Assembly (NCBI RefSeq): GCF_030651185.1 | Contig: NZ_JAUSCJ010000029.1 | Location: 248,001-312,000, forward strand | Direction of reading: 5' to 3' | Length of the DNA stretch: 64,000 nucleotides | Source of the DNA: Phenylobacterium sp. | GTDB taxonomy: Bacteria; Pseudomonadota; Alphaproteobacteria; Caulobacterales; Caulobacteraceae | In this document: piece after piece, positions 7,299 through 16,470 of the stretch | How positions within the stretch are numbered: position 1 is the stretch's first letter | Layout of the letters: each line of letters begins with the position of its first letter | The notes under the pieces: generated by a model | What the model was told of the DNA's origin: nothing | The model's database searches: none | What the model saw: only the letters and a program-made list of their open reading frames with translations | Translations under genes and position numbers: made by a program

Positions 7299-8282
7299 CT
7301 AGTCGGCGATGTGGATCAGCATCTTGCCGTTGTTCTTGCCTTCGAAGAGGCCGATCAGCCCCTCGGGCGCGCGCTCGAAGCCATCCAGGATGGTCTCCTG
7401 GTACTTGATCTGGCCCGACTTGAGCCAGCCGGTCATGTCGGCCAGGAAGTCGGCGTTCAGGTGCGGGAAGTCGCCGGCCACGAAGCCTTCCATGCGGATG
7501 CGGCCATAGATCAGCGAGAACAGGTTCTTCACCCCTTCGCCGTCGCCGTTATAGGTCGAGATCATGCCGCAGACCGGGATGCGGCCGCGCAGGTTCATGC
7601 GGGGCAGGGCGGCGTCCAGGTGCGCGCCGCCGACATTCTCGAAATAGACGTCGATGCCGTTGGGCGTGGCGGCCTTCAGGGCCTCGGCCAGGTTCTCTGT
7701 CTTGTAGTTGATCACCGCGTCGATCCCGACCTCGTCCTTCAGCCAGGCGGCCTTCTCGTCGGTCCCGGTGGAGCCGACCACGTAGCAGCCCTTGATCTTG
7801 GCGATCTGGGCCACGACCGAGCCGACAGCGCCGCCGGCGGTGGAGACGAAGACCTGCTCGCCATCCTTGAGCGCGCCCGTCCCCAGCAGGCCGCCATAGG
7901 CGGTGACGCCGGTGCCGCCCAGGGCGTGCATGTAGACACTCAGCGGCAGCTCAGGGTCTCGGTTCAGAACCGAGACGCCGCGGCCGTCGGAGACGAAGGT
8001 CTCGCGGAAGCCCGCGCTGTGACGGACCAGGTCGCCTTCCTTGAACTTGGGATTCTTCGACTGGGTCACCCGGCCGATGCCGCCGCCCAGCAGGGGGGCG
8101 TCCAGGGCCTGATCGGCGTCGAGGCGCGGGCGCATGTAGGGGTCCACCGACATCAGCAGGGCCGTGACCTGAATCTCGCCCTCGGCGGCGTCGGCGACCT
8201 GCGCCTCCACCAGGGCGAAGTCCTCAAGCACCGGCTTGCCCTTGGGGCGGCGGACGAGGTGGATCTGGCGGGCGGTGGTCAT
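7299..8282 (-). CDS. NADP-dependent medium-chain reductase (PTGR/CurA type)
   Basis: 327 residues of the zinc-independent medium-chain dehydrogenase/reductase family. The N-terminal GroES-like domain holds LLMSVDPYMRPR, and the Rossmann domain has the nucleotide motif STAGGAVGSVVAQIAK (about residues 153-170) and the downstream FENVGG segment. These are the marks of the leukotriene B4 12-hydroxydehydrogenase, prostaglandin reductase and curcumin reductase group, which reduces the carbon-carbon double bond of enones with NADPH in the cytoplasm. No zinc ligands are visible, as expected. It seems to be transcribed alone, with a long repeat 90 bases upstream. The physiological substrate is unknown. 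Confidence 0.88.
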   Translation of the reverse strand: MTTARQIHLVRRPKGKPVLEDFALVEAQVADAAEGEIQVTALLMSVDPYMRPRLDADQALDAPLLGGGIGRVTQSKNPKFKEGDLVRHSAGFRETFVSDGRGVSVLNRDPELPLSVYMHALGGTGVTAYGGLLGTGALKDGEQVFVSTAGGAVGSVVAQIAKIKGCYVVGSTGTDEKAAWLKDEVGIDAVINYKTENLAEALKAATPNGIDVYFENVGGAHLDAALPRMNLRGRIPVCGMISTYNGDGEGVKNLFSLIYGRIRMEGFVAGDFPHLNADFLADMTGWLKSGQIKYQETILDGFERAPEGLIGLFEGKNNGKMLIHIAD

Positions 8283-8373
8283 GGGAAACTCCCTGGGCCG
8301 ACTGGAATGAATTCAAACAATCGTTTGGAGGTAACCCCGCAAGGAGCCCGGGTCACGCCAGAAAAACTCCACA

Positions 8374-8470
8374 CGTCATCCCGGCCGTAGCGAAGCGAAG
8401 AGCCGGGACCCAGGGGCCGAGCGCTCCGCCCCTGGGTCCCGGATCGGCCTGACGGCCGTCCGGGATGACG
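8374..8470. repeat. Intergenic inverted repeat, CGTCATCCCGG family
   Basis: Outer arms cgtcatcccgg (8374-8384) and ccgggatgacg (8460-8470) enclose an inner pair around gggacccaggggc and gcccctgggtccc. The left 45 bases recur at 56970-57014 as reverse complement with two differences. A third, diverged copy is at 60327-60457. It lies between nadC and the reductase gene. Confidence 0.8.
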
Positions 8471-8537
8471 TGAAGTGGGAAGCTCAGGCCCGGCGTACTC
8501 GCCGCCGCTCTCATGGGCGCCGCGTTTCGCGTCCGCC

Positions 8538-9383
8538 TCAGACCGCGTCGAGGCCGATGTCGAGCACCGGGGCCGAGTGGGTCAGGGCGCCGACGCTGAT
8601 CACCGCCACGCCGCTTTGCGCGATGGCGCGCACGGTCTGGAGGTTCACACCGCCCGAGGCCTCCAGCACCACCTTGCCGCCGGCCAGGGTCACGGCCTTC
8701 CGCAGGTCGTCGGGGCTGAAGTTGTCCAGCATGATGACGTCCGCCCCGTGGGGTAGGGCCTCGGCGAGTTGTTCCAGGCTGTCGACCTCCAGCTCCACCT
8801 TGGTCAGGTGGCCGGCGAAGGCTCGCGCGCGCTTCAGCGCATTGGCGACCCCGCCACAGGCGGCGACATGGTTGTCCTTGATCAGGATGGCGTCATCCAG
8901 GCCGAAGCGGTGGTTGACCCCGCCGCCGCAGCGCACGGCGTATTTCTCCAGGTGGCGCAGGCCCGGCGTGGTCTTGCGGGTGTCGACGATGCGGGCGGCG
9001 GTGCCCTGCGTCTGGTCCACATAGGCCCGCGTCAGGGTGGCGACCCCGGAGAGGCGGCCCATCAGGTTCAGAGCCGTGCGCTCGGCCGACAGAATGGCGC
9101 GCGCATTGCCGGTGACCTTGGCCAGGACCGCGCCGGCCTCGACGCTGTCGCCATCGGCCACCATCGCCTCGAAGCTGGCCTTGGGGTCCAGGGCCAGGAT
9201 CGCCAGCCGCGCGCAGGCCAGGCCCGCCACCACGCCGCTCTGACGGGTGGCGAAGACCACGCTCATCTGCGCGTCGGCGTCGATACAGGCCTGGGCCGTG
9301 ACGTCGCCCGCCCGGCCGAGGTCTTCGGCCAGGGCGGCGCGCACAGTGGAGTCGATCAGCAGGTCGGGGAGGGGCTGGATCAT
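8538..9383 (-). CDS. nadC: Nicotinate-nucleotide pyrophosphorylase (quinolinate phosphoribosyltransferase)
   Basis: 281 residues, the usual NadC length. It joins quinolinate with phosphoribosyl pyrophosphate to make nicotinate mononucleotide, releasing CO2 and pyrophosphate in the cytoplasm. The signature block is visible: VDTRKTTPGLRHLEKYAVR, then GGGVNHRFGLDDAILIKDNH, then the phosphate-binding strand LEASGGVNLQTVRAIAQSGV near the C-terminus. It is the last gene of nadA-nadB-nadC; its ATG overlaps the nadB stop by 4 bases (ATGA). A CGTCATCCCGG-type repeat lies beyond its stop. Confidence 0.96.
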   Translation of the reverse strand: MIQPLPDLLIDSTVRAALAEDLGRAGDVTAQACIDADAQMSVVFATRQSGVVAGLACARLAILALDPKASFEAMVADGDSVEAGAVLAKVTGNARAILSAERTALNLMGRLSGVATLTRAYVDQTQGTAARIVDTRKTTPGLRHLEKYAVRCGGGVNHRFGLDDAILIKDNHVAACGGVANALKRARAFAGHLTKVELEVDSLEQLAEALPHGADVIMLDNFSPDDLRKAVTLAGGKVVLEASGGVNLQTVRAIAQSGVAVISVGALTHSAPVLDIGLDAV

Positions 9384-10906
9384 TCGGCCGCGAAACTGAG
9401 AGGGTCATCCGACTTGAGGTCGGCGAAGGTGACGAAGGTCCGCTTGGGCGGCAGGGGCTCGGGGAAGTCGGAGCGGTAGTGGCCGCCGCGGCTTTCCCTG
9501 CGGTCCAGGGCGCACTGGGCCACCAGGCGCGCGGCCACCAGGGGGCCGGCGCGGCCGTGAGCCGCCTCGAAGCGATCGATCTCGGAGAGCAGGTTGGTCA
9601 GGCCCGGGGCGTCGCGGACCACGCCGGCGTCCCGGCTCATGCCGATCCTCAGGGCCGCCAGCGCCTCGGCGGGCAGGTCCGGGGTCAGGATGCGGCGCAG
9701 GGGGCCGGACGGGGCCTCGCGCTGTTCGCGGGCGGCCTTGCCGGCGCGGGTCCCGAAGACGGCGGCCTCCAGCAGGGAGTTGGACGCCAGGCGGTTGCCG
9801 CCGTGCACCCCGGTCGACGCGCACTCACCGGCGGCGAACAGGCCCTCCAGCGAGGTCGCGCCGTTGGCGTCGGTGACGATGCCGCCCATGTGGTAGTGGC
9901 AGGCCGGCGCCACCGGGATCGGCTGCACCCGCGGATCGACCCCGCCCGACAGGCAGGCGGCGAAGACGGCGGGGAACTCCTCGGGGAAGTGGGCGCCCAC
10001 GGCGGCGCGCGCGTCGAGGAAGGCGCCGCGGCCGGCGGCCAGCTCGGCATGGATGGCGCGGGCCACCACGTCGCGGGGCGCCAGCTCGGCGTCCGGGTGA
10101 TAGGCGGCCATGAAGAACTCGCCCGCCGCATTGATCAGCCGGGCGCCCTCGCCCCGCAGGGCCTCGGTGGCCAGCGGGGCGGGATCGCGGCCGATGTCGA
10201 TGGCCGTCGGGTGGAACTGCACGAACTCGGGGTCGGCGATGGTGGCGCCGGCCAGGGCCGCGAGCGCCAGGCCCTCGCCCTGCAGTTCGGGGGGTGTGGT
10301 GGTGACGCCATAGAGGCCGCCGATGCCGCCGGTGGCGAACAGGGTGGCCGGCGCGGTGATCTCGATGAGGCGCCCGGCCTGCTCGGCCACCACCCCGCGC
10401 ACCCGTCCGCCGACATCGTGCAGCACCCCGCGCAGGCGCATGCCGGCCCGGACCTCTATGTGCCGTGAAGAAAGAGCGGTCTGGACCACCGCCTCCATGA
10501 TCGCGCGGCCGGCCTGGTCACCCTTCACCCGGGCCACGCGGCTGCGGGAGTGGGCGGCCTCCAGGCTGGTGGCGAAGGCGCCGGTCGCGTCCCGGTCGAA
10601 AGGCGCGCCGAGATCGGCCAGGTGGCGCACGGCCGCCGGGCCTTCCTTGGCCAGCAGATGGGCCATGGCGACATCCACCAGGCCCGCCCCCGCCGCGATG
10701 GTGTCGGCGGCGTGCAGGGCCGGCGCATCATCCGCCGACAGTGCGGCCGCCATCCCGCCCTGCGCCCAGGCCGACGAGCAGCCCTGGTTCAAGGGGGCGC
10801 CGGTCAGCAGCAGCACGCTGCGCGGCGCGGCGGCCAGGGCTGCGGACAGCCCCGCCAGCCCGGCGCCGACGATCAGGACGCCGTCATGGTGGATACGGTC
10901 GGCCAC
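9380..10906 (-). CDS. nadB: L-aspartate oxidase
   Basis: 508 residues beginning at a GTG. It oxidises L-aspartate to iminoaspartate using FAD; NadA then condenses the product. The N-terminus has the dinucleotide-binding motif VGAGLAGLSAALA, followed by the family motifs SSAWAQGGMAAAL, QFHPTA and the histidine-rich HYHMGGI, and a late GECASTGVHGGNRLASNSL FAD-contact region. The C-terminal helical domain found in succinate dehydrogenase/aspartate oxidases is present. Its start lies 1 base after the nadA stop and its end overlaps nadC, so the three genes are one transcription unit. Confidence 0.96.
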   Translation of the reverse strand: MADRIHHDGVLIVGAGLAGLSAALAAAPRSVLLLTGAPLNQGCSSAWAQGGMAAALSADDAPALHAADTIAAGAGLVDVAMAHLLAKEGPAAVRHLADLGAPFDRDATGAFATSLEAAHSRSRVARVKGDQAGRAIMEAVVQTALSSRHIEVRAGMRLRGVLHDVGGRVRGVVAEQAGRLIEITAPATLFATGGIGGLYGVTTTPPELQGEGLALAALAGATIADPEFVQFHPTAIDIGRDPAPLATEALRGEGARLINAAGEFFMAAYHPDAELAPRDVVARAIHAELAAGRGAFLDARAAVGAHFPEEFPAVFAACLSGGVDPRVQPIPVAPACHYHMGGIVTDANGATSLEGLFAAGECASTGVHGGNRLASNSLLEAAVFGTRAGKAAREQREAPSGPLRRILTPDLPAEALAALRIGMSRDAGVVRDAPGLTNLLSEIDRFEAAHGRAGPLVAARLVAQCALDRRESRGGHYRSDFPEPLPPKRTFVTFADLKSDDPLSFAAE

Positions 10907-10907
10907 C

Positions 10908-11990
10908 TCAGATCAGCTCCACATCCACGTGGTGGCGGGCCTTGACCAGGTCGTAGCGGGCCGGGACCAGGGGCGGCGGCAGGTCGATCATCCGCTGCAC
11001 CGCCACGCGGGCTCGGGCGGCGATCGCCGGGTCGACGGTGACCTCGTAGCGGTTGTGCACCAGGGCCTCGTAGATGTTCTCCAGGGTGATCCGCTTCATG
11101 TGCGGGCACAGGTTGCAGGGGCGCACGAACTCGGTGTCGATGGCGTCCACGGCGACGTTGTCGGCCATCGAGCATTCGGTGATCAGCACCACCTGCTTGG
11201 GCTTCCGCGTCAGGACATAGTCGTTCATCGCCGCCGTCGAGCCGGCGAAGTCGGAGACCTCCAGCACCTCGGCCGGGCATTCCGGGTGGGCCAGGATCTC
11301 GGCGTTCGGATAGGCGGCCTTGAGCTCCAGGATGTCGGCGGCGGTGAAGCGCTCATGCACCTCGCAGCGGCCCTGCCAGGCGATGATCTTGATGTCGGTC
11401 TGACGGGCGACGTTGCGGGCCAGGAACTCGTCGGGGATCAGGATCACCCGGTCGACGCCCCACTCACGCGCCACATGCTCCACCACCTGCACGGCGTTGG
11501 CGCTGGTGCAGCAGACGTCGGTCTCGGCCTTCACGTCGGCGGTGGTGTTGACATAGGTGACCACCGGCAGGCCCGGATAGCGCTGCTTGATCAGCCGCAC
11601 ATCGGCGCCGGTGATCGAGGACGCCAGGCTGCAGCCGGCCCGCAGGTCGGGGATCAGCACGGTCTTCTCAGGCGACAGGATCTTCGAGGTCTCGGCCATG
11701 AAGTGCACGCCGGCCTGGACGATGATCTTGGCGTCCGACTTGGCGGCTTCCTTGGCCAGGCCCAGGCTGTCGCCGACATAGTCGCCGACCCCGTGGAAAA
11801 TGTCCGGCGTCATGTAGTTGTGGGCCAGGATCACCGCGTTCTTCTCGCGCTTGAGGCGATTGATCTCGGCGATCAGCGGGGCCTGTAGCCGCCACTCCAT
11901 GGGCGTGATGTGGCCCTTCACCTTTTCCCAGAGGGGCAGGGTGGCCTTGTCGACCTCAGGCGTGAACGCGAATTGGAACCCGTCGGCCAC
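10908..11990 (-). CDS. nadA: Quinolinate synthase A
   Basis: 360 residues starting at a GTG preceded by GGAGGG. It makes quinolinate from iminoaspartate and dihydroxyacetone phosphate. Visible features are the three repeated domains with conserved residues, including [24 protein letters not shown], and cysteines in [16 protein letters not shown] and PCNLCPHM, among which are the ligands for the essential 4Fe-4S cluster. It is the first gene of the nad operon. Two palindrome-like sites (12003-12019 and 12076-12092) lie directly upstream and probably regulate the operon according to NAD supply. Confidence 0.96.
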   Translation of the reverse strand: MADGFQFAFTPEVDKATLPLWEKVKGHITPMEWRLQAPLIAEINRLKREKNAVILAHNYMTPDIFHGVGDYVGDSLGLAKEAAKSDAKIIVQAGVHFMAETSKILSPEKTVLIPDLRAGCSLASSITGADVRLIKQRYPGLPVVTYVNTTADVKAETDVCCTSANAVQVVEHVAREWGVDRVILIPDEFLARNVARQTDIKIIAWQGRCEVHERFTAADILELKAAYPNAEILAHPECPAEVLEVSDFAGSTAAMNDYVLTRKPKQVVLITECSMADNVAVDAIDTEFVRPCNLCPHMKRITLENIYEALVHNRYEVTVDPAIAARARVAVQRMIDLPPPLVPARYDLVKARHHVDVELI

Positions 11991-12002
11991 TTGGCCCTCC
12001 TT

Positions 12003-12019
12003 ATGCTCACAATGAGCAT
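12003..12019. promoter_or_regulatory. Palindromic operator before nadA, site 1
   Basis: ATGCTCACAATGAGCAT is a near-perfect palindrome (ATGCTCA-N3-TGAGCAT) lying 13 bases before the nadA start. It matches my memory of the motif bound by NadQ, the NAD-responsive repressor of nadABC in alphaproteobacteria. The nadQ gene is not in the window. Confidence 0.6.
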
Positions 12020-12075
12020 TTCTTCCGCCTCAAAAAACGCCGGAGAACACTTTCGGCTCCCTCGGCGCGGTGGAT

Positions 12076-12092
12076 ATGCTCAATTGGAGCAA
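12076..12092. promoter_or_regulatory. Operator-like half palindrome before nadA, site 2
   Basis: ATGCTCAATTGGAGCAA repeats the left half of the site at 12003 and a degenerate right half, 73 bases upstream. Two sites would suit cooperative repression of the nad promoter. This one is weaker. Confidence 0.4.
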
Positions 12093-12143
12093 AACCCGTT
12101 AACAGACATATAGCCCCGCGTTCGCGCCTCGGCAAGGGGATCT

Positions 12144-14519
12144 TCAGCCTGACGTTGCGACAGGGGCGGGGCTCGCCATCACATCGAGGATGGCCTGCGC
12201 CAGGTCGTCGGCGGCGTAGGGCTTGCGCAGCAGGGGCCAGGGCGCGCCGTCGGCGCTGGCCAGGGCCTCGCCCGTATAGCCCGACGACAGGATCACCGGC
12301 AGGCCGGGCCTGGCCTTCACGGCTTCGTGCGCCAAATCGACCCCGGTCTTGGCGCCGGGCATGATCAGGTCGGTGATCAGCAGGTCGAAGGGCTGGCCGG
12401 TCTCCATGAACCGCGCAAAGGCCTGCGCCCCGTCGGCGCGGAACACCTGATGGTTCAAATCCTCCAGCATCATCGCCACCAGGTCGCCCACCTCGGTGTC
12501 GTCCTCCACCAGCAGGATCCGCAGGGCTGGACCCCGGGCTACGGCGGCGGCCTCAGGCTCGGCCGCCGTCGGCGTGACAGCCGAGCGGGGCAGGTAGAGT
12601 CGCACAGAGGCGCCCTTGCCCGGCGCGGAGTCGATGGACACCCCGCCGCCGCTCTGGCGGGCGAAGCCGTAGACCTGCGAGAGGCCCAGGCCCGTGCCCT
12701 TGCCGATCTCCTTGGTGGTGAAGAAGGGGTCGAACACCCGGGCGACGGTGGCCTCGTCCATGCCGACACCGGTATCGTGCACCACGACGCGGACGTAGGG
12801 GCCTGCCGGAATCTCCGCCACCTCCCCCTCGGCCAGCTCGCAGACGCCGGTCTCCAGCCGGATCGAGCCGCCGCTGGCCACGGCGTCGCGGGCGTTGACC
12901 ACTAGGTTCATCACCGCGGCCTCGAACTGGGTGGTGTCGATCATCGCCACGGCGCCTGGCGCGGCGGGGGCCACCGTTAGGCTGACCGCCTCGCCCACCG
13001 CGCGGCGCAGCAGCGGCTCGGCGTCGGCCAGCAGCTCATCGATGACGATGGCCTCGGGCGTCAGGGCCTGGCGGCGCGAGAAGGCCAGCAGCTGGCCGGT
13101 CAGGCGCTCGCCGCGGCGGGCCGCCCCCAGGGCCGCCTCGATCATCCGCTCGCGGCGCTCGGCGTCGGCGGGATGGCGCTGGATCAGGTCCAGGGCGCCG
13201 ATGATCACCGTCAGCAGGTTGTTGAAATCGTGGGCCACGCCGCCGGTGAGCTGGCCCACCGCCTCCAGCTTCTGGGCGTGGCGCAGGGCGGCCTCGGCCT
13301 CGTCGCGCTCGGCCAGCGCGGCCTGGACGGTGTCGGCCAGCAGGTCGTTGATATGCTTGAGGTCGGCCTGGGCCTGCTTGGCGTCGGTGACGTCGAAGGC
13401 GATGCCGATGAAGCCGATGAAGTCGCCCTCGGGCCCATAGCGCGGCTGCGAGAAGGAGCGGATCCACCGCCAGGCGCCGTCGGTCGTGCTGTAGCGGGCC
13501 TCCAGGGTGAAGAGCTGGCGCGAGGCCTCGCCGGCCACCTGCTCGGTCATGATCCGCGCCACATCGTCGGCATGCAGCCGCTTGCGCCAGTCGAAATGCA
13601 GGGCCTCGTCGTAGGTCGCGCCCAGGAAGGCGACATAGGCCTGGTTGACGAACTCCCGCTGGCCGTCGGTCTTCGACACCCACAGCAGCACCGGAGCGCT
13701 GTCGGCCAGGGCCCGGAACCGCGCCTCGCTCTCGCGCACCTGCTCGAAGGCCATCCGCCGCTCGGTGACGTCGATATTGACCCCCACGGCGCGCACGATC
13801 CTCCCGTCGTCGTCCCGCAGCATCTCGCCGCGCGACAGCAGCCAGTGGACCGAGCCGTCGGGCCAGATCACCCGGTACTCGATGGGGTCCATGCGGCCTT
13901 CCTTGACCGCGATGATGTTGACCTGGCGGACCTTCTCCCGGTCGTCCGGGTGGACCATGTCCAGCAGGCTGCGGACATTGGCGTCGCGCACCGGGTCGAG
14001 GCCGAGGTTGCGGTAGAGGGTCGGCGACCAGACCCCGTCGCCGGTCACCACGTCCCAGTCCCACAGGCCGACGCTGCCGGCGTCCTGGGCCAACCGCAGC
14101 CGCCTCTCGCTGCGGTCGAGGGCCGCCTGGGTGTCGTCCTGCGCTCGGCGGGCTTCGGCCAGCCGCAGCAGGGTTTCACGCAGGGCCCCGGCCACCAGGA
14201 CCGTGGCCGCGCCGGAGGCGGCGAACAGGATATAGATGCCCTGCTCCGACACGCCGATCGGGAAGGCCAGGCGATTGGTCAGGCCCAGGATCATGGAGAC
14301 GGCCAGGGTCGCCCAGCCCCAGCGGTGGCCGCCATAGAGGCTGGCGACGATATAGGCCGGGAAATAGGTGGCCGAGAGACTGGCGGCGTTGCCCCAGCCC
14401 AGCAGCGCGCCGCGGGCCAGGATGGCCACCGCCATCGCCGCGGCGCTGACCGCCAGGGCCTCGAGGAAGGCGGGCGCGCGTTGCGGGATCAGTCGCAGCG
14501 GCCACTCGACGGGCGTCAT
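12144..14519 (-). CDS. Hybrid sensor histidine kinase with C-terminal receiver
   Basis: 791 residues from the ATG at 14519. Four or so hydrophobic helices (about residues 12-125) form the membrane part. Two PAS domains follow, the first with [13 protein letters not shown] and HPDDREKV, the second with [20 protein letters not shown]. The HisKA domain holds the phosphoacceptor in [12 protein letters not shown] (about His 430), the ATPase domain has [15 protein letters not shown] and GTGLGLS, and the C-terminal receiver has LLVEDD, phosphoacceptor ITDLIMPG (about Asp 716), SSGYTG and RKPY. All catalytic positions are present. The open frame continues 52 codons upstream, but a start at 14519 leaves room for the divergent hydrolase promoter. 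The signal is unknown; the PAS domains suggest a redox or small-molecule cue. Confidence 0.9.
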   Translation of the reverse strand: MTPVEWPLRLIPQRAPAFLEALAVSAAAMAVAILARGALLGWGNAASLSATYFPAYIVASLYGGHRWGWATLAVSMILGLTNRLAFPIGVSEQGIYILFAASGAATVLVAGALRETLLRLAEARRAQDDTQAALDRSERRLRLAQDAGSVGLWDWDVVTGDGVWSPTLYRNLGLDPVRDANVRSLLDMVHPDDREKVRQVNIIAVKEGRMDPIEYRVIWPDGSVHWLLSRGEMLRDDDGRIVRAVGVNIDVTERRMAFEQVRESEARFRALADSAPVLLWVSKTDGQREFVNQAYVAFLGATYDEALHFDWRKRLHADDVARIMTEQVAGEASRQLFTLEARYSTTDGAWRWIRSFSQPRYGPEGDFIGFIGIAFDVTDAKQAQADLKHINDLLADTVQAALAERDEAEAALRHAQKLEAVGQLTGGVAHDFNNLLTVIIGALDLIQRHPADAERRERMIEAALGAARRGERLTGQLLAFSRRQALTPEAIVIDELLADAEPLLRRAVGEAVSLTVAPAAPGAVAMIDTTQFEAAVMNLVVNARDAVASGGSIRLETGVCELAEGEVAEIPAGPYVRVVVHDTGVGMDEATVARVFDPFFTTKEIGKGTGLGLSQVYGFARQSGGGVSIDSAPGKGASVRLYLPRSAVTPTAAEPEAAAVARGPALRILLVEDDTEVGDLVAMMLEDLNHQVFRADGAQAFARFMETGQPFDLLITDLIMPGAKTGVDLAHEAVKARPGLPVILSSGYTGEALASADGAPWPLLRKPYAADDLAQAILDVMASPAPVATSG

Positions 14520-14677
14520 CGCCAAGGATCGGCTCCCGGTGTCCTGACTGTTGGGCGTCGAGCATGGGACCGCTGGCCGTGACGCGCAACCGGGGATAAA
14601 TGCTGGCCTCCAGGTTGCGCCGGTTGGCCGTACCTTCGCCGCCTTCATGGCTAGACTGGCCGCCCCCAAAACCACCT

Positions 14678-14682
14678 AAGGA
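14678..14682 (+). promoter_or_regulatory. Ribosome-binding site suggesting a CTG start
   Basis: AAGGA is placed 7 bases before an in-frame CTG at 14690, exactly where a lipoprotein signal peptide should begin. No ATG, GTG or TTG lies in frame at a suitable distance. Confidence 0.45.
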
Positions 14683-14689
14683 CCCGACG

Positions 14690-15823
14690 CTGAGCCTCAG
14701 CCTTCCTCCCCATCGCCGCGCCGGACTGGCCCTGGCCGCGGTCGCGGTCCTGCTGGCCGGGTGCGCGACCTACTACCTGCCGCGCGGGACGGGGCGGTTG
14801 CAGGGCATGGCCACGGTCAGCGAGACCCTTTCCGACCAGGGCCTGGCGCGGCTCACCGCCGACATGGACCCGGCCATGCTCGCCCTGGCCCGCCGGCACG
14901 ATCCGCGCCACGGCGCCGACCTCTGGGGCCGGCCGGAGGGCTGGGCCAGTCTCGATCTCCGCACCCCGCCAGACCTCGGCTTCGGCACGGCGGTGGACGC
15001 CCTGGCCGAGGACATCAACGCCCTGCGGCCCTTCTCCCACCTGCCGATCCGGCCGATGAAGCCCTTCAAGCTGGCGACGGACACCCAGGACGGCGGCCGC
15101 GCCCTGAAGTGCCTGGCCCAGGCCGTCTACTACGAATCCGCCCGCGAGCCGCAGCTGGGCCAGGAGGCGGTGGCCCAGGTGGTGCTGAACCGGCTGCGGC
15201 ACCCGGCCTATCCGAAGTCGGTCTGCGGGGTGGTCTATCAGGGGGCCGCGCGGACCACGGGCTGCCAGTTCACCTTCACCTGCGACGGCTCCCTGGCCCG
15301 CGCGCCCCAGCCTGATCTCTGGCTGCGGGCCCAGGATGTCGCCCGCCAGGCCCTGAACGGCTTCGTGGCCAAGGGCGTCGGCTCGGCGACCCACTATCAC
15401 GCCCAGTATGTCGCGCCCTATTGGGCCCCGACCCTGGTGAAGATGAAGCAGATCGGGGCGCACATCTTCTACCGCTGGACCGGTCCCTGGGGCGAGCCGC
15501 CGGCCTTCACGGGCCGCTACGCCGGCAGCGAGGCCTATCTGTCGCCCGCCGTCCTGGGGGGCCTGGACCCGCGCACCCAGGGCCTGTTCGACACCGAGCA
15601 GATGGAGGTCCCCGAGCCGCGCCGGATCACCCTGGCCCTGGGGGGCGAGGTGCGGACCTATACCGTCGTCGATCCCCTGGCCCTGGGCAGCGACCGCACC
15701 CGGGCCATCGGGACCCTGTTCGCCCCGCGCCGCAAGCCGACCCCCGAAGAGATCAAGAAGATCAATGAGTCCCTGGCGGCCATGGAGGCTGCGCCGCCCG
15801 CCGCGCCCCCGCCGCCGAACTGA
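14690..15823 (+). CDS. SleB-type cell wall hydrolase, lipoprotein
   Basis: The protein has about 377 residues if translation begins at the CTG at 14690, which follows AAGGA by 7 bases and gives an exact lipoprotein signal (HRRAGLALAAVAVLLAGC). An in-frame ATG at 14600 would add 30 proline-rich residues before the signal and seems less likely. The hydrolase domain (about residues 140-270) has LAQAVYYESAREPQLGQEAV, QVVLNRLRHPAYP, VCGVVYQGA and TGCQFTFTCDGS. This matches the hydrolase at 3595-4773 closely, so the two are paralogues, this one lipid-anchored and the other with a membrane helix. Role: probable peptidoglycan cleavage in the periplasm. Confidence 0.8.
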   Translation: MSLSLPPHRRAGLALAAVAVLLAGCATYYLPRGTGRLQGMATVSETLSDQGLARLTADMDPAMLALARRHDPRHGADLWGRPEGWASLDLRTPPDLGFGTAVDALAEDINALRPFSHLPIRPMKPFKLATDTQDGGRALKCLAQAVYYESAREPQLGQEAVAQVVLNRLRHPAYPKSVCGVVYQGAARTTGCQFTFTCDGSLARAPQPDLWLRAQDVARQALNGFVAKGVGSATHYHAQYVAPYWAPTLVKMKQIGAHIFYRWTGPWGEPPAFTGRYAGSEAYLSPAVLGGLDPRTQGLFDTEQMEVPEPRRITLALGGEVRTYTVVDPLALGSDRTRAIGTLFAPRRKPTPEEIKKINESLAAMEAAPPAAPPPPN

Positions 15824-15829
15824 CGGCGT

Positions 15830-16312
15830 TCAGCCGAAGGCGTCCGGATAGGCCACCAGCACCGGCTCGGCCAGCGCCCCGTCCTCGATCGCCAGGGCCA
15901 TGAAGGCCGGGCTGCCGGAGTAGGGGGCCTTCAGCTTGGCCGCGGCCTCCGGGGTGAACCCGAACTTCGGATAGTAGGCCGGGTGGCCCAGGACGACGAC
16001 GGCGTGGGTCCCGAACTCACGCGCCGTGTCGAGGGAGGCCTTCACCAGCTTTGAGCCGATCCCGGATTTCTGCAGGTCGGGCCGCACGGCCATGGGGGCC
16101 AGCGCCGCATAGAGGTGGACGCTGTCGGCCCACAGCCGGCTGTAGAAGATGTGGCCCACCACCACGCCGTCCTCGTCGGCCACCAGCTCGAAGACCTTGT
16201 CGCCATCGGCGCGCAGGCGCTCCACCAGGTCGGCCTCGTCGGGCTTTCCGAAGGCGGCGATGTTGATCTCGCGGATGGCGGCGTGGTCGGCGGGCTTGGC
16301 GTGTCGGATCAT
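15830..16312 (-). CDS. GNAT N-acetyltransferase (YhbS type)
   Basis: 160 residues with a GNAT fold. The start MIRHAKPADHAAIREINIAAFG is the usual first strand and helix; the acetyl-CoA site follows LAPMAVRPDLQKSGIGSKLV (about residues 72-91), and GHPAYYPKFGFTPE is the late motif typical of the YhbS subgroup. The substrate is unknown. It converges on the SleB lipoprotein gene with only 6 bases between stops. Confidence 0.85.
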   Translation of the reverse strand: MIRHAKPADHAAIREINIAAFGKPDEADLVERLRADGDKVFELVADEDGVVVGHIFYSRLWADSVHLYAALAPMAVRPDLQKSGIGSKLVKASLDTAREFGTHAVVVLGHPAYYPKFGFTPEAAAKLKAPYSGSPAFMALAIEDGALAEPVLVAYPDAFG

Positions 16313-16409
16313 GCCGCCAGCTTACCGCCTCAGGGCCTCAGGGGTAGCGCCTTGATGGGATGAGGTTGGCGCAAGATCGATTGATCGCGCTTGCGGCGTT
16401 CAGCAGAGC

Positions 16410-16450
16410 TTTTCCTCCCCTGTGCAGCGGAGCGGAACGGGGGAGGAAAA
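16410..16450. terminator. Inverted repeat beyond the MurA-like gene
   Basis: ttttcctcccc (16410-16420) and ggggaggaaaa (16440-16450) pair perfectly over 11 bases with a 19-base centre. It sits 20 bases past the stop of the MurA-like gene, and its arms end in A/T runs on both strands, so it could terminate from either side. It may also be a small member of the CCTTCTCCC repeat family. Confidence 0.5.
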
Positions 16451-16470
16451 GGGCGGTGGTCGCTTAGCGC

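Noticed and set aside
8374..8470. Intrinsic terminator of nadC only
   Set aside because: The same sequence occurs in unrelated intergenic sites, so it is a repeat family; it may still end transcripts.
9479..10468. A long open frame opposite nadB
   Set aside because: nadB is fully supported on the other strand and the antisense product is repetitive and domainless.
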